A DNA stretch of 12,305 nt from positions 1 through 12,305 of the forward strand of contig JAEZKS010000220.1 in assembly GCA_023436075.1 (NCBI GenBank), written 5' to 3'. The position numbers and the translations under genes were made by a program. The first letter of the stretch is position 1; every line of letters begins with the position of its first letter. This document shows, piece by piece, positions 5,863-12,305 of this stretch. The notes beneath the pieces are model-generated. The model worked only from the letters and a program-made list of their open reading frames with translations, had not been told where the DNA came from and made no database searches. This DNA comes from Methanobacteriota archaeon. GTDB taxonomy: Archaea > Halobacteriota > Methanocellia > Methanocellales > Methanocellaceae.

Positions 5863-6435
5863 ATGACACCGATGAAAAACCCTATCAACCCAATTATTGC
5901 ACCTATTAGAAACCCTTTCAAGATCAAGAACCCGTTCTTCAAGGAGAAAGGGAAGGACAGGAAGGGCATTGCACTGTTAGTAGACGGACCGAACATGCTC
6001 CGCAAGGAGTTCCAGATCGACCTCGAGGTCGTGCGCGAGATCCTCAAGCGCTACGGAGACATCAAGGTCGGCAAGGTCTTTCTCAACCAGTACGCCTCTG
6101 ACAAGCTGGTCGAAGCCATCGAGAACCAGGGCTTTGAGCCGATCATCGGCTCAGGCGACGTGGACGTGCGCCTGGCTGTAGACGCGATGGAACTGGTGTT
6201 CAACGAGCATGTCGACACCATCGCCATCGTCACCCGGGACGCGGACTTCAAGCCCGTGCTCTCCAAGGCCAGCTCCTACGGCAAAGAGACCATCGTGTTC
6301 GGCGCCGAGCCGGGGCTATCCATCGCGCTGAAGAACGTCGCGGACTACGTGATCGTCTTCGACGGACAGGAGTGGCACGAGATCAATAAATCTCACATAG
6401 AGCCTGAGGCTGAGATCGAAGTAGCCCACGACTAA
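5863..6435 (+). CDS. NYN-domain protein, TIGR00288 type
   Basis: The 190-residue protein is a PIN-like NYN-domain predicted ribonuclease. Motifs: ALLVDGPNM (Asp41 and Asn44), GSGDVDVRLAVDAM (Asp99, Asp101, Asp107), and IVTRDADFKPVL (Asp126, Asp128). Together these supply the acidic metal-binding cluster expected of active family members. It matches the archaeal family TIGR00288 in order and length. The first 34 residues (MTPMKNPINPIIAPIRNPFKI...) form a basic, Pro/Asn/Phe-rich tail that is probably flexible and may contact RNA (inference). The ATG at 5863 is supported by GGGAG 8 bases upstream and a TATA box at 5801. The gene is monocistronic and converges on the radical SAM gene with a gap of 19 bases. 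The substrate is unknown. Confidence 0.93.
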   Translation: MTPMKNPINPIIAPIRNPFKIKNPFFKEKGKDRKGIALLVDGPNMLRKEFQIDLEVVREILKRYGDIKVGKVFLNQYASDKLVEAIENQGFEPIIGSGDVDVRLAVDAMELVFNEHVDTIAIVTRDADFKPVLSKASSYGKETIVFGAEPGLSIALKNVADYVIVFDGQEWHEINKSHIEPEAEIEVAHD

Positions 6436-6454
6436 ACCGTCTTATGGCAGGGCC

Positions 6455-7462
6455 TTAACGCCAGAGATAGCGGGCCTTTTCAATCAGGAATCCGGGGTCC
6501 AGGGAATAGGCCAGCGACGACTCGACTACACATGAGACTACACACTTTGTACACCTGCGGGCGTCTTTGCAGAACGACCGGTAGTCGTCGCCATTGAACA
6601 GTTGTTTCAGGGGTATGTCTTTCACGTTGCACCATGCTCCGCCTGTACATCTCGCTACGGTGCCATCGGGGTGGACTTCGATGAAAACTTCAGGGGCATG
6701 GCATACGTAGCTTTTTTGCCGCGAGTAATCCTGCCGTATGGTCTCGAGGTACTGGAAGGAGTTGACGATATCCCTGCCTGCTCTCTTGTGTGCGACGATC
6801 TTCGCGAACTCGGCGGCGATCACGTCGTCGGCAGGTTTCAGGTGCTCATTATAGCCCGGGTATACGTTCAGCGGCTCGAAGGCAATGGGAACTCCCAGAT
6901 CAGTGGCAAGCGTGACAAGCCCGTCAATTTTGCCGAGGTTCAGGGAACTGATGACGCTGTTAATCATCACCCGGATCTTCAGCTCCTTACACCGCTTGAT
7001 CCCTTCGAGGGCCTTTCTACGGATGCCCGGCAGGTCACGCATCTCATCGTGCAGCTCGTCATCCGAGTCGATCGAAACGATCAAGAGATCGGTGTGCGGC
7101 GCGATCTCCTCGCATCGGGCCGGGAGCAGGAACCCGTTGGTGATGACGGTCGTGTAGAGGCCGTTCTTCTTGGCGTGCGCCAGGATCTGTGGCAGGTCCT
7201 TTCTCATCAGGGGCTCTCCGCCCCATGCGACATACGCTACCATGCCTGCGTCCCGCGCTTCATCCAGAAGCCTGAAGACCGATTCCCGGGAAAGGTCATC
7301 CCGGAACTGAGACGATTTTTTCCACAGGTCACAGGTCTTGCACTTACAATTGCACAGGTAAGTGACGTTATGGGTGAGAACCAGCGGCGTATGGGTATAC
7401 AGGCGGCTTTTGAGAATGTTTAAGCTTTTCAGGCGGATACCTCTGTCATTTCTTGTGACCAT
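6455..7462 (-). CDS. Radical SAM protein with SPASM-like C-terminal domain
   Basis: The radical SAM 4Fe-4S motif CxxxCxxC is present in TYLCNCKCKTCDLW, with cysteines at 37, 41 and 44 if translation begins at 7462; an additional Cys lies between the first two. WGGEPLMRKDL is the GGE SAM-binding motif. The C-terminal part has CHAPEVFIEVHPDGTVARC...WCN...FCKDARRCTKCVVSC, a SPASM-like set of cysteines that would hold one or more extra Fe-S clusters. Such proteins modify peptides or make cofactors; no substrate peptide gene is evident nearby. The start is ambiguous: ATGs at 7510, 7471 and 7462 are in frame and all overlap the end of the DHH gene. 7462 gives the smallest overlap (17 bases). It is the last gene of a three-gene minus-strand operon. 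Confidence 0.9.
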   Translation of the reverse strand: MVTRNDRGIRLKSLNILKSRLYTHTPLVLTHNVTYLCNCKCKTCDLWKKSSQFRDDLSRESVFRLLDEARDAGMVAYVAWGGEPLMRKDLPQILAHAKKNGLYTTVITNGFLLPARCEEIAPHTDLLIVSIDSDDELHDEMRDLPGIRRKALEGIKRCKELKIRVMINSVISSLNLGKIDGLVTLATDLGVPIAFEPLNVYPGYNEHLKPADDVIAAEFAKIVAHKRAGRDIVNSFQYLETIRQDYSRQKSYVCHAPEVFIEVHPDGTVARCTGGAWCNVKDIPLKQLFNGDDYRSFCKDARRCTKCVVSCVVESSLAYSLDPGFLIEKARYLWR

Positions 7463-8405
7463 GCTTATCATGTTCCAATAGCCGTGCCACAGCCATGTCG
7501 ACACATTCATGCAGCGCCTTGTCCAGATCGGCAGTGATCACCACGCCCGCCGCCCCGGCATGGCCGCCGCCGCTGCCGCCGAACTTCTTGCCGACTTCCT
7601 GCAGGAGCCGAGCCAGGTCCAGGTCCACGCCACGGCGGACCCGCCCTGAGATGCGGCGCTCCCTGTCTTTTTCCGAGCCAACGAAGGCCACGTCGGCGCC
7701 GAGATTGACCAGCGCGGTGGCCGCCTGAGACGCGAAGGAGCTGACCTTGGACTCGACGATGAGATGGTCGCCGACCCGGTGCAGCGTGATACGGGAAGCG
7801 GCCTTCAGCACTGCAATCCGGCTGGAGAGGTCGACAGGAACCTGGCCCAGGAAATCGGCCACCTCTGCATAGCGGATGCCGCCCTCCGCGAGCATGTGGC
7901 CGACAGCCTCGAAGGCCTCGGAGCCCGCATAGCGAAAGTGGCCTGTATCGGTGATGACGGCGAGCACCAGCACAAAGGCCACGTCGCCGTCGAAGGCCAG
8001 ACCGTTCTTCCGGTAGAGGTTGTAGACCAGCTCGGCCGTCGAGGAGCATATCCTCGCCAGCGCCAGGTCGCAGACCTCCGCCAGATCGCCGGGAGCGTGA
8101 TGATCGATGATGGCACACCTGCCCAGCGATTTATAGCCGGTCTGCACCAGCGTCGACGTGTCCACTGCGACGACGAGATCATAAGAGGAAAGGTCAGGAG
8201 CTATGAGCACCTCTGCCTTGAGGCGTTCGGCGAGCATCGAGGCCATGGTGCTCGGGCTATCCCAGACGCCTATATGTCCCCCGAAGATGCGCTGCAGCGC
8301 ATAGGCGCTCCCCAGCGCGTCCGCGTCCGCGTTCTTATGGCAGAGGAACAGTATATTGCGGTAGCTGCGCAATGCCTCGTAAAATTGTTTTTCGTCGACT
8401 GACAC
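7446..8405 (-). CDS. DHH-family phosphoesterase (NrnA/RecJ-like)
   Basis: The 319-residue protein has all DHH superfamily motifs: HKNADADALGSA (23-34, with Ala where many members have Pro), VDTST (81-85), IDHHAPGD (100-107) and VITDTGHFRY (150-159), which coordinate two divalent metals. The DHHA1 substrate domain ends in GGSGGGHAGAAG (276-287). Relatives hydrolyse short oligonucleotides, pAp or cyclic dinucleotides; which applies here cannot be told from sequence. The start is GTG at 8405, decided by a perfect GGTGAT ribosome binding site 5 bases upstream (8411-8416), which overlaps the stop codon of the upstream HisA-like gene. This implies translational coupling. Its 3' end overlaps the radical SAM gene. 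Confidence 0.93.
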   Translation of the reverse strand: MSVDEKQFYEALRSYRNILFLCHKNADADALGSAYALQRIFGGHIGVWDSPSTMASMLAERLKAEVLIAPDLSSYDLVVAVDTSTLVQTGYKSLGRCAIIDHHAPGDLAEVCDLALARICSSTAELVYNLYRKNGLAFDGDVAFVLVLAVITDTGHFRYAGSEAFEAVGHMLAEGGIRYAEVADFLGQVPVDLSSRIAVLKAASRITLHRVGDHLIVESKVSSFASQAATALVNLGADVAFVGSEKDRERRISGRVRRGVDLDLARLLQEVGKKFGGSGGGHAGAAGVVITADLDKALHECVDMAVARLLEHDKHGHKK

Positions 8406-8410
8406 TATAA

Positions 8411-8416
8411 ATCACC
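8411..8416 (-). promoter_or_regulatory. GGTGAT ribosome binding site overlapping the upstream stop codon
   Basis: On the minus strand GGTGAT precedes GTG 8405 by 5 bases and shares bases with the TGA of the HisA-like gene at 8412-8414. It decides the GTG start and suggests coupled translation. Confidence 0.7.
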
Positions 8417-9101
8417 GTAAAACTTGCAGAGGTATCTCGCCAGAGTGGACTGCCGAAGCAACGATGGCGCCGGCGCCGCCGGCCGCGACGACGTGATCGA
8501 GGTCTTCCATGCCCCTCACTCCGCCGCCGGCGATGATCTCGTGCCGAGAGGCCGAAGCGGCCGCTTCGAGCAAGCCGAAGTCCACGCCCTCGCCCGAGCC
8601 GACCCTGGCCACGTCCAGCAGGATGATGGCATCCAGCGCGAAGTCATCCAGCAGCCGGACGACTTCGAGCGGCGACCGCATCAGCGCCGGGTCGTGCGTC
8701 ATCACCTGTCCGTTTCTCATGTCTACGCTCACGATCGTACCGGAGCTGTGGCATTCCCTGATCAGAGCCAGAGAACCGGTCTCGGTTCCGAGGATGACCG
8801 AACCCGAGGCCCGCCGCAGCCGGGATACGTCTTCCGTCGCCGCGATGCCCGCATCGACCATTGTCCGGGTGATCTTAGACATTTCCGCGATGGTCGGCAG
8901 GTTATTCCCCCTGCCCATAATGCGGTCCAGGTCGGCGACGTATGTCTCCCGCGGCCTCATGGCGCGGATCATTTCCAGGGGGACTGACGTGGCCACGACT
9001 TTGCTATACTCGGTGATCGGCCGGTACCGCTCCCGATCGCCGCGGACACCCCGAACCACGATGCCGCCGAGCAGGTCGCAGGCGAGAATGCACCGCATCA
9101 T
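8412..9101 (-). CDS. HisA/HisF-family (beta/alpha)8 protein, hisAF-related
   Basis: The 229-residue protein resembles HisA and HisF but belongs to the methanogen-type related family (TIGR00734 style). The first strand, CILACDLLGGIVVRG, carries the Asp (9) equivalent to the catalytic N-terminal Asp of HisA. The second acid lies in ILLDVARVGSGEGVD (Asp163), where HisA has its TD...DGT motif. The phosphate-binding loops GTETGS (105-110), AGGGVRG (191-197) and IVASAVHSG (213-221) are present. It is slightly shorter than true HisA (about 240) and its motifs differ, so histidine synthesis should not be assumed. Start: ATG at 9101, with a second ATG directly after it. A TATA box at 9124-9131 puts transcription at or next to the ATG, so the mRNA may be leaderless. 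First gene of the operon. Confidence 0.88.
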   Translation of the reverse strand: MMRCILACDLLGGIVVRGVRGDRERYRPITEYSKVVATSVPLEMIRAMRPRETYVADLDRIMGRGNNLPTIAEMSKITRTMVDAGIAATEDVSRLRRASGSVILGTETGSLALIRECHSSGTIVSVDMRNGQVMTHDPALMRSPLEVVRLLDDFALDAIILLDVARVGSGEGVDFGLLEAAASASRHEIIAGGGVRGMEDLDHVVAAGGAGAIVASAVHSGEIPLQVLR

Positions 9102-9123
9102 GAGTTACCCATTTCCCTCCGAT

Positions 9124-9131
9124 TATATATA
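9124..9131 (-). promoter_or_regulatory. TATA box of the three-gene operon
   Basis: TATATATA, within tatatataat on the minus strand, is centred about 27 bases upstream of ATG 9101. This predicts a leaderless or nearly leaderless message, despite a GGAGGG sequence at 9114-9119 that would lie upstream of the transcript start. Confidence 0.5.
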
Positions 9132-9240
9132 ATCAGTGGGAGAGGACTTAAGGATAGAACGAAATCGTCACAGTACGCCGATACGCCTCGCGGATAACCT
9201 TGTGACCTTTTAAATAAATTGATTCGCAAACCGGCATCTG

Positions 9241-9425
9241 ATGAAAAACAGGCGTGCTGCGGTGAGATACGTCGGATCGCTGACGCCAGGCGAACTGCTG
9301 GCCTTCGGGCTCAAGCCGGGGCGATACTGAACGCCTTCCCGCTCTGGCACCGAGCGGAGCTGAAACTCTTCACCGGGCTACTGCTTGCGGGGATGGCGAA
9401 GGGGTTCGCGACTGGCATGATCTAA
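9241..9425 (+). pseudogene. Small gene apparently split by a one-base shift at G4
   Basis: ATG 9241 begins MKNRRAAVRYVGSLTPGELL, ending after GRY at TGA 9328-9330. Its codons have high GC at third positions, typical of genes in this window. One extra G in the run at 9318-9321 would join it, immediately after LKPG, to the frame reading AILNAFPLWHRAELKLFTG and on to TAA 9423-9425, which is also GC3-rich. The joined product would be about 61 residues with a hydrophobic C-terminal half. The rival uninterrupted frame from TTG 9219 has poor codon bias in its first half. A TATA-like ttttaaata (9209-9217) lies about 25-30 bases before ATG 9241, predicting a leaderless message. I do not recognise the family. 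Confidence 0.4.
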
Positions 9426-9480
9426 AGATAACATCACCCATGCGATAGCGCCAGTATCTCATAAGCGGGATGTCTCACGC

Positions 9481-9891
9481 TCATGCAGGAAGATTAGGCG
9501 CAACACGAACGGGGGTTTGAGGTGACCATATCACATTTAACACGCAGCTTTGATTTACGTCTACCAAAACGAGTAATTTAAACCAGGAGCCTGTCATATT
9601 ACCTACATTAATAATGACCATTTGTTTTTCGACATCAACAGTATTGATATCATATCCTTTGTCATCTATATACTTTTTAACAGATTCATTGCTTAAAGCA
9701 AGATTTATCATAGTCTCTTTTGTATTATTCGATAAACCGTTAGTCTGACTTGGCATATTATTCATTTGATTCGTCGAACTGTTATTGCCTGAATTACCTG
9801 GATTATTGGGATTATACAATAGAACGAAAATACAAACCAATAAAAAAATAAAAATAACAGATGCTGATAGAGCGGCGGTTATTTTTTTCAT
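9481..9891 (-). CDS. Membrane-anchored or secreted small protein, AT-rich
   Basis: The 136-residue protein starts with Lys-Lys and one hydrophobic segment (residues about 5-26, ASVIFIFLLVCIFVLLY), then a low-complexity Asn/Gly/Ser/Gln linker (about 27-57), then a soluble domain (about 58-136) beginning KETMINLALSNESVKKYIDDKG. Topology therefore suggests an extracytoplasmic domain on a signal anchor. The domain has a helix-then-strands layout loosely like PepSY-type modules, but I cannot assign a family. ATG 9891 is preceded by a strong GGAGGT site, 9 bases upstream. Codons are AT-rich (many aat, ata, tta), unlike the flanking genes. It lies 70 bp downstream of the 340-residue exported protein on the same strand, with a possible promoter of its own in the gap. 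Confidence 0.8.
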   Translation of the reverse strand: MKKITAALSASVIFIFLLVCIFVLLYNPNNPGNSGNNSSTNQMNNMPSQTNGLSNNTKETMINLALSNESVKKYIDDKGYDINTVDVEKQMVIINVGNMTGSWFKLLVLVDVNQSCVLNVIWSPQTPVRVAPNLPA

Positions 9892-9901
9892 GCTATATTA
9901 A

Positions 9902-9907
9902 CCTCCA
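9902..9907 (-). promoter_or_regulatory. GGAGGT ribosome binding site
   Basis: On the minus strand GGAGGT precedes ATG 9891 with a 10-base spacer, the strongest Shine-Dalgarno match in this part of the window. It fixes the start of the 136-residue protein. Confidence 0.65.
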
Positions 9908-9961
9908 ATAGACTTGCCTATATACTCACATTTGAATTATACTCGCTTATTTTTCCCTGAC

Positions 9962-10984
9962 CTATCCTAACCAAGTCTCAAAACGCCAAGAGTTGGTTGT
10001 TGTGCCTGGGAATGCCTCTGGTGTGCGAGCATAGTGTTGCGGTGAGGTAGCATATGGGGTACCAGTTCGATCTGCGATATTAGTATACCATATGTCTGGT
10101 ACAGGTACCAATATGCCTCCTGGAGGTACCGATATCATTTTATCGACAACATATTGCCACTTAAAAACTGCGCGCGATGTGTCAGGTGTAAATGTAGTCG
10201 GTACAAGACTGTGATATTTAAATGCTTCATTACATTGAGATATTTGATTGTCTAAACTACCCATATGCACCATTCTTATAACAGTTGAATCAAATGACGC
10301 ATAATATGGATAACCACTCCCATCATCTACTCCGGTCGTAAATATAGTATAACGGTAAAAAGCCGATGGGGATGGATAGTATTGTGTTACTACTGGACCA
10401 TCATCACCATCATTTTGTGAATAGGTATATACAACATATTTATTACCTGGAGGATAGTTCCAGACACCAATCTCAAAGCAACCATATGCACCATTACCAA
10501 TATGAGTTGTTATATAGTGGCATACAGTACCTAAGTCATCGTGATCGTAAGTAATGTCCATAGGAGTCATAGACATCGATGACATTGTCGAATTATTTAA
10601 AGTCGGTTCAGCACGAGCCCAATATTTCATTTGTTCAGGAGTTGCATATTGTCCTACAGCCCAATCCTTGGTTGCCGGATAATAAATTATCCCCTGTTTT
10701 GCAAATTCTGCTACAATAGTACTATCATTCATTCCAATAGCTGTTAACTTAGAGACTTCAGACAATACGGGGTCTACAAACTCAGGTTTCGTTATATCAG
10801 ATTTTGATGGTAATTGGATTAATGGTACTTCAACAACTTTTGAAGTATTATTAACTAAAATTGTGACGAATGTCCCCTCACTGACCTCATTATTATCAGA
10901 TGTTGGTAAAGCATAGCTCATCCCCATTAAAATATGACAATTAATAAAAACCAAAATGATAATTGTCATTGCTTTCGTAGCCAT
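9962..10984 (-). CDS. Exported protein of unknown function, 340 aa, AT-rich
   Basis: A Sec-type signal peptide is clear (MTIIILVFINCHILMGMSYA, residues 6-25, likely cut after SYA). The mature part is rich in Asn, Thr, Tyr and Ser, with several N-glycosylation sequons (NNTS, NDST, NNST) suiting an archaeal surface or secreted protein. Residues about 70-125 are helical (VDPVLSEVSKLTAIGMNDS...). The rest looks beta-rich, with two cysteines (VCHYITTHIGNGAYGC) that may pair. I see no hydrolase motif, membrane anchor or PGF-type sorting tail. Start: ATG 10984 has no close ribosome binding site; GGTGAT lies at 11013-11018 and would suit a start about five codons upstream, where an ATA occurs. Codon use contrasts sharply with the GC-rich neighbours, suggesting later acquisition or a fast-evolving surface gene. 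Confidence 0.8.
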   Translation of the reverse strand: MATKAMTIIILVFINCHILMGMSYALPTSDNNEVSEGTFVTILVNNTSKVVEVPLIQLPSKSDITKPEFVDPVLSEVSKLTAIGMNDSTIVAEFAKQGIIYYPATKDWAVGQYATPEQMKYWARAEPTLNNSTMSSMSMTPMDITYDHDDLGTVCHYITTHIGNGAYGCFEIGVWNYPPGNKYVVYTYSQNDGDDGPVVTQYYPSPSAFYRYTIFTTGVDDGSGYPYYASFDSTVIRMVHMGSLDNQISQCNEAFKYHSLVPTTFTPDTSRAVFKWQYVVDKMISVPPGGILVPVPDIWYTNIADRTGTPYATSPQHYARTPEAFPGTTTNSWRFETWLG

Positions 10985-11388
10985 AGTTTCATTTAGTATC
11001 TTCGTAATATCACCTTACTTTCACGAAACTCTTGATGACAAGAAACTAGGGTCATCACGTATCAACATATATTATCGATTAATAGTTAACATATTAATTA
11101 TAAAGCGTTTATATCACAATCTATTAATCGGCAATTAATTATTTTCGATTAACTTGCTATTGCGTTAATACGTTCTTTCCACGTATCTCAATCATTTTCA
11201 TCGTTAAATTTCTATTATCTAACCATTTGATATTCTACATCCTTCAGAAATCTTCGTACTGTCTACGTCAGTTTTACAAGGCGTAACAAAGATCATGATT
11301 TACACCTTAATATCGAAATAGCATAACCGATGATAAATCGCTTAGCATCGATTTCATAAAAGACAAATATTAAATAGGAAAACGTTAT
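10985..11388. other. AT-rich intergenic region with inverted repeat near a TATA box
   Basis: No gene is seen. A perfect 10-bp inverted repeat, cgattaatag (11076-11085) and ctattaatcg (11121-11130), has its first arm touching a TATA-like sequence (cgataatatatg on the minus strand, about 11066-11077) that could drive the 340-residue exported protein. Another cgattaa copy is at 11146-11152. The rest is AT-rich without recognisable RNA or coding structure. Confidence 0.4.
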
Positions 11389-11394
11389 AAGGTG
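11389..11394 (+). promoter_or_regulatory. AAGGTG ribosome binding site
   Basis: AAGGTG lies 6 bases before ATG 11401. It shows that translation starts there and not at the in-frame GTG 11392, which is part of the binding site itself. Confidence 0.65.
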
Positions 11395-11400
11395 TTGTGC

Positions 11401-12096
11401 ATGAAGCTGTTAGTTAGCCCCATCGATATCGACGAAGCGATCATTTCGGAACGGGGCGGCGCCGACATCATCGACGTCAAGAACCCGAAAGAGGGCTCGC
11501 TGGGAGCTAACTTTCCATGGGTCATCCGGGAAGTCCGTTCTAAGATCACGAAACCGCTTAGCGCCACCATCGGCGACTTCAATTACAAGCCTGGGACCGC
11601 ATCGCTCGCCGCGCTTGGGGCGGCCTCGGCCGGGGCGGATTACGTCAAGGTCGGGCTGTACGATATCCAGACGGAGAGCCAGGCATTCGAGGTCTTATCC
11701 GGCGTCACTAAGGCAGTGAAGTCGCTGGACAGGAACAAGATCGTCGTGGCCTCTGGCTATTCTGACTATGCCCGCATCGGCTCGATCCCGGCGCTGCGGC
11801 TGCCGGCCGTCGCGCAGAAGGCCGGCTGCGACGTGGTCATGGTGGACACTGGCATCAAGGACGGAAAGTCCACGTTCGAGTTCATGGACGATAAAGAGCT
11901 ACAGGCGTTCGTCGATTCTGCACACGAGCACGGGCTCCAGTGCGCGCTGGCCGGCTCGATCAAGTTCGAAGACATTGCCGGAATCAAGCGAATCGGCCCG
12001 GACATCATCGGCGTGCGGGGGCTGGTCTGCGGCGGCAATCGCAACGACGGAATACGCGCAGAGCTTGTCACACAGCTCAAAGCGATGATAAACTGA
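11401..12096 (+). CDS. mfnB: (5-formylfuran-3-yl)methyl phosphate synthase
   Basis: MfnB joins two glyceraldehyde 3-phosphate molecules into the furan phosphate precursor of methanofuran, the C1 carrier of methanogenesis. The 231-residue protein has the family hallmarks: MKLLVSPIDIDEA at the start, then GGADIIDVKNPKEGSLGANFPWVI, ATIGDFNYKPGT, ADYVKVGLY, VMVDTGIKDGKSTFEF and IGVRGLVCGGNR. Lys27, Lys83 and Asp149 align by position with the catalytic Lys27, Lys85 and Asp151 that I recall for the Methanocaldococcus jannaschii enzyme. Length is normal (about 235). The start at 11401 is set by AAGGTG six bases upstream. It stands alone here, with no other mfn gene in the window. Confidence 0.95.
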   Translation: MKLLVSPIDIDEAIISERGGADIIDVKNPKEGSLGANFPWVIREVRSKITKPLSATIGDFNYKPGTASLAALGAASAGADYVKVGLYDIQTESQAFEVLSGVTKAVKSLDRNKIVVASGYSDYARIGSIPALRLPAVAQKAGCDVVMVDTGIKDGKSTFEFMDDKELQAFVDSAHEHGLQCALAGSIKFEDIAGIKRIGPDIIGVRGLVCGGNRNDGIRAELVTQLKAMIN

Positions 12097-12120
12097 TTTT
12101 CACGGCCAGGCAAGATGGCC

Positions 12121-12194
12121 CGGCGGCTTTCACAAGGGAGCCCGGCGGCTTTCACAAGGGAGCCCGGCGGCTTTCGCAAGGGAGCCCGGCGGCT
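12121..12194. repeat. 22-bp tandem repeat, about 3.4 copies
   Basis: Three full units (12121-12142, 12143-12164, 12165-12186) begin cggcggcttt and end gggagcc. The first two are identical and the third differs by a single A-to-G change. A fourth is cut off after 8 bases. Each unit can pair ggct with agcc around a 10-base loop. The array starts 25 bases after the mfnB stop. Confidence 0.85.
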
Positions 12195-12305
12195 CGGTCG
12201 CGCGCGTTTTGTTATGCATGGGGCAGAGCTAAGCGATGGTTTTTCCAGCCCTGACTGTCATACCCGGCCTTGTTTCGGGCTCCTGTAGAACGAAAACTCT
12301 CGCCA

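Noticed and set aside
6602..7423. A 273-residue plus-strand frame over the radical SAM gene
   Set aside because: The minus-strand frame carries the CxxxCxxC, GGEP and SPASM motifs; the plus frame is its antisense shadow.
8412..9101. True hisA of histidine biosynthesis
   Set aside because: The HisA TD...DGT motif is replaced by LLDVARVGSGEG, no other his genes are present, and the partners are a DHH and a radical SAM gene. It is better described as the HisA/HisF-related family.
12121..12194. CRISPR array
   Set aside because: The 22-bp units are directly adjacent with no spacers, and no cas genes are nearby.
1..12305. tRNA or rRNA genes
   Set aside because: I looked for T-arm-like GGTTCRA sequences with cloverleaf potential and for rRNA-like stretches and found none that held up by eye; a covariance-model scan was not possible.
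12257..12305. Hairpin-like cccggccttgtttcgggc at the window end
   Set aside because: Only about 4 bp can pair and the sequence is cut off by the window edge, so neither a terminator nor a repeat element can be supported.

Overview
The window looks like chromosome of a methanogenic archaeon, most likely of the Methanocella (Rice Cluster I) kind. This is inference from gene content: an MfnB-type methanofuran biosynthesis enzyme, the HisA/HisF-related protein known mainly from methanogens, a TIGR00288-type NYN protein, a standalone PAS protein with a methanogen-style CY...PC..CP motif, archaeal TATA boxes, and GGTGAT/GGAGG ribosome binding sites. Core genes are GC-rich at third positions. Intergenic DNA is AT-rich.

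Layout. (1) 1-1503: the 3' end of an unrecognised helical protein (+), then cheW (-) and a CxxC-rich YkgJ-type protein (-). Two pairs of inverted 9-bp-period repeats lie around cheW. (2) 1504-2350: no confident gene, only a possible broken zinc-knuckle mini-gene, a weak small ORF and repeats of ACCGGT. (3) 2351-3728: a 53-aa conserved-looking small protein, a lone PAS-domain protein (+), and a convergent winged-helix regulator (-). (4) 3729-5694: a divergent control region containing a TATA box followed by a perfect 7-3-7 dyad, then a LeuA-family synthase. The start of that gene is abnormal: no ATG, GTG or TTG lies upstream of its catalytic motif. (5) 5863-6435: the NYN-domain protein. (6) 9101-6455 (-): a compact three-gene operon of HisA/HisF-like protein, DHH phosphoesterase and radical SAM/SPASM protein, with touching or overlapping ends. 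(7) 9102-9480: a probable frameshifted small gene. (8) 9481-10984 (-): two AT-rich exported proteins of unknown function that stand out from the GC-rich flanks. (9) 11401-12096: mfnB, followed by a 22-bp tandem repeat.

How the genes relate. Clear metabolic functions are branched-chain amino acid (2-isopropylmalate) synthesis and methanofuran synthesis. CheW and the PAS protein belong to signal transduction. The winged-helix gene, divergent from leuA with an operator-like dyad between them, is a candidate local regulator. Three reading-frame breaks fall at homopolymers (C5 at 1585, T6 at 4151, G4 at 9318). They may be real mutations, recoding, or base-count errors in the assembly, and they change how three genes are read.
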